The notes beneath the pieces were generated by a model that searched no databases, had not been told where the DNA came from, and worked only from the letters and a program-made list of their open reading frames with translations. The position numbers and the translations under genes are program-made. A DNA stretch of 64,000 nt. It comes from Bradyrhizobium nitroreducens. GTDB taxonomy: Bacteria; Pseudomonadota; Alphaproteobacteria; Rhizobiales; Xanthobacteraceae. Of the stretch, positions 63,041 through 64,000 are shown piece by piece. The DNA is taken from the NCBI RefSeq assembly GCF_002776695.1, contig NZ_LFJC01000003.1, forward strand, positions 3,610,076 through 3,674,075, in the 5' to 3' direction. Every line of letters starts with the position of its first letter. Position 1 is the stretch's first letter.

Positions 63041-64000
63041 ATGGATTCCTCGCACCCCCAAGAGCAGCACGCCGAAACCCGCCTGGTCACCTCGGGCCGC
63101 GACACCAAGGCGCAGAAGGGGTTCGTCAATCCGCCGGTGTTCCATGGCTCGACCGTACTCTATCCGACCGCCGAGGACCTGCACGCCCATCGCGGCGAGT
63201 TCACCTACGGCCGCCACGGTTCCCCCACCACCAAGGCGTTCCAGGAGACGCTGATGGCGCTGGAGGGGCCGCAATGCGCCGGCGTCGGCATCGTCCCCTC
63301 GGGGCTGTCGGCCATCTCCACCACCCTGCTCTCCGTCCTGAAGACGGGCGACCACATTCTGGTCGTCGACAACATCTACCGGCCCTCGCGCAATTTCTGC
63401 AACGGCATGCTCGCCCGCTACGGCGTCGAGACCACCTATTTCGACCCGCTGATCGGCGCCGGCATCGACAAGCTGTTCAAGCCGAACACCCGCGCGGTGC
63501 TGGTGGAGGCGCCGGGCTCACAGTCATTCGAGATGCCGGACATTCGCGTCATCGCCGCCGTCGCGCATGCGCGCGGCGCGCTCGTCATCGACGACAACAC
63601 CTGGGCGACGCCGCTCTATCACCGCTCGCTTGAACAGGGCGTCGACATCAGCATGCAGGCCGCCACTAAATATATCGGCGGCCATTCCGACATCATGTTC
63701 GGCACCATCTCCGCCAATGCCAAGACCTGGCCGACAGTCGCCGAAGGCATCCGTCTGCTCGGCGTCTGCGCCGGTCCCGACGACGTCTTTCTCGCGCTCC
63801 GCGGCCTGCGCACGCTGTCGGTACGGCTGGCGCAGCATCATCGCTCCGGCCTCGACATGGCGCGCTGGCTCGCTGCTAGACCCGAGGTCGCACGCGTGCT
63901 GCATCCGGGCCTGGAGACCGATCCCGGTCACGCCATCTGGAAGCGCGACTTCACCGGCGCATCCGGCCTGTTCAGCATCGTGCTGAAGCCGGCGCCGCAG
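63041..64000 (+). CDS. metC: Cystathionine beta-lyase (3' end outside window)
   Basis: The first 320 residues are present. This is a gamma-family PLP enzyme: GFVNPPVFHGSTVLYPTAED, FTYGRHGSPTTKAFQETLMA, the PLP-phosphate segment IVPSGLSAISTTLLSVL, DDNTWATPLYHRS and the PLP-lysine segment QAATKYIGGHSDIMFGTIS. It cleaves cystathionine to homocysteine in methionine synthesis. The exact family member (MetC versus a related gamma-family lyase) is judged from these motifs. It is divergent from aapJ. Confidence 0.9.
   Translation, partial: MDSSHPQEQHAETRLVTSGRDTKAQKGFVNPPVFHGSTVLYPTAEDLHAHRGEFTYGRHGSPTTKAFQETLMALEGPQCAGVGIVPSGLSAISTTLLSVLKTGDHILVVDNIYRPSRNFCNGMLARYGVETTYFDPLIGAGIDKLFKPNTRAVLVEAPGSQSFEMPDIRVIAAVAHARGALVIDDNTWATPLYHRSLEQGVDISMQAATKYIGGHSDIMFGTISANAKTWPTVAEGIRLLGVCAGPDDVFLALRGLRTLSVRLAQHHRSGLDMARWLAARPEVARVLHPGLETDPGHAIWKRDFTGASGLFSIVLKPAPQ

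Overview
The window is high-GC chromosomal DNA from an alphaproteobacterium, almost certainly Bradyrhizobium or a very close relative. Pointers are the dusB-ntrB-ntrC-ntrY-ntrX nitrogen cluster, fused ispDF, the popZ/tolC/pcm neighbourhood, the general amino-acid transporter aapJQMP, and several interspersed repeats of types I recall from Bradyrhizobium genomes. No CRISPR array, intact prophage or intact insertion sequence was seen.

Layout. 1-6865 (minus strand): nitrogen regulation, with dusB-ntrB-ntrC as one overlapping operon and ntrY-ntrX as a second. 7071-8858 (plus): ispDF and a CinA-type deamidase. 8865-15290: a decayed MscS-type channel gene cut off by a Bradyrhizobium repeat, then a six-gene plus-strand respiratory cluster (c-type cytochromes around a B-family, ba3-like heme-copper oxidase), closed by a palindromic repeat. 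15291-24200: ratA, lipA, a 3-methyladenine glycosylase, valS, popZ, a TolC-type channel, a pcm-like methyltransferase and a small conserved ORF. 24410-29055: tRNA-Asn, a small exported protein, and a three-gene membrane-stress locus (PspA-like, YqiJ-like, YqiK/flotillin). Its first gene carries an N-terminal part resembling the N-terminus of TnpB transposon nucleases. 29062-35957: a minus-strand uptake and catabolic operon made of a solute-binding protein, an ABC permease-ATPase fusion, an acetamidase/formamidase, an AraC regulator fused to a second acetamidase/formamidase, and a RidA protein. 36160-40091: small proteins, tRNA-Cys, a Wzm/Wzt-like polysaccharide exporter and a DTW-domain tRNA modifier. 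40129-49309: a NodT-MdtA-MdtB-MdtC-type RND efflux operon. 50001-58032: a cysteine synthase and three tandem TPR/O-GlcNAc-transferase-like paralogs. 58133-64000: aapJQMP and the start of a cystathionine beta-lyase gene.

Most interesting points: the TnpB-like/PspA composite gene, with a near-perfect dyad at its start and a strong internal ribosome site; the AraC-acetamidase fusion inside a transport operon; the oxidase cluster that seems to have been inserted, together with repeats, into an otherwise conserved gene order; a probable NtrC autoregulatory site on the dusB promoter; the OGT triplet with conserved leaders and TTG starts; and an AapM permease with an extra membrane insertion. All family assignments come from reading motifs and from memory. 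No database search was run.
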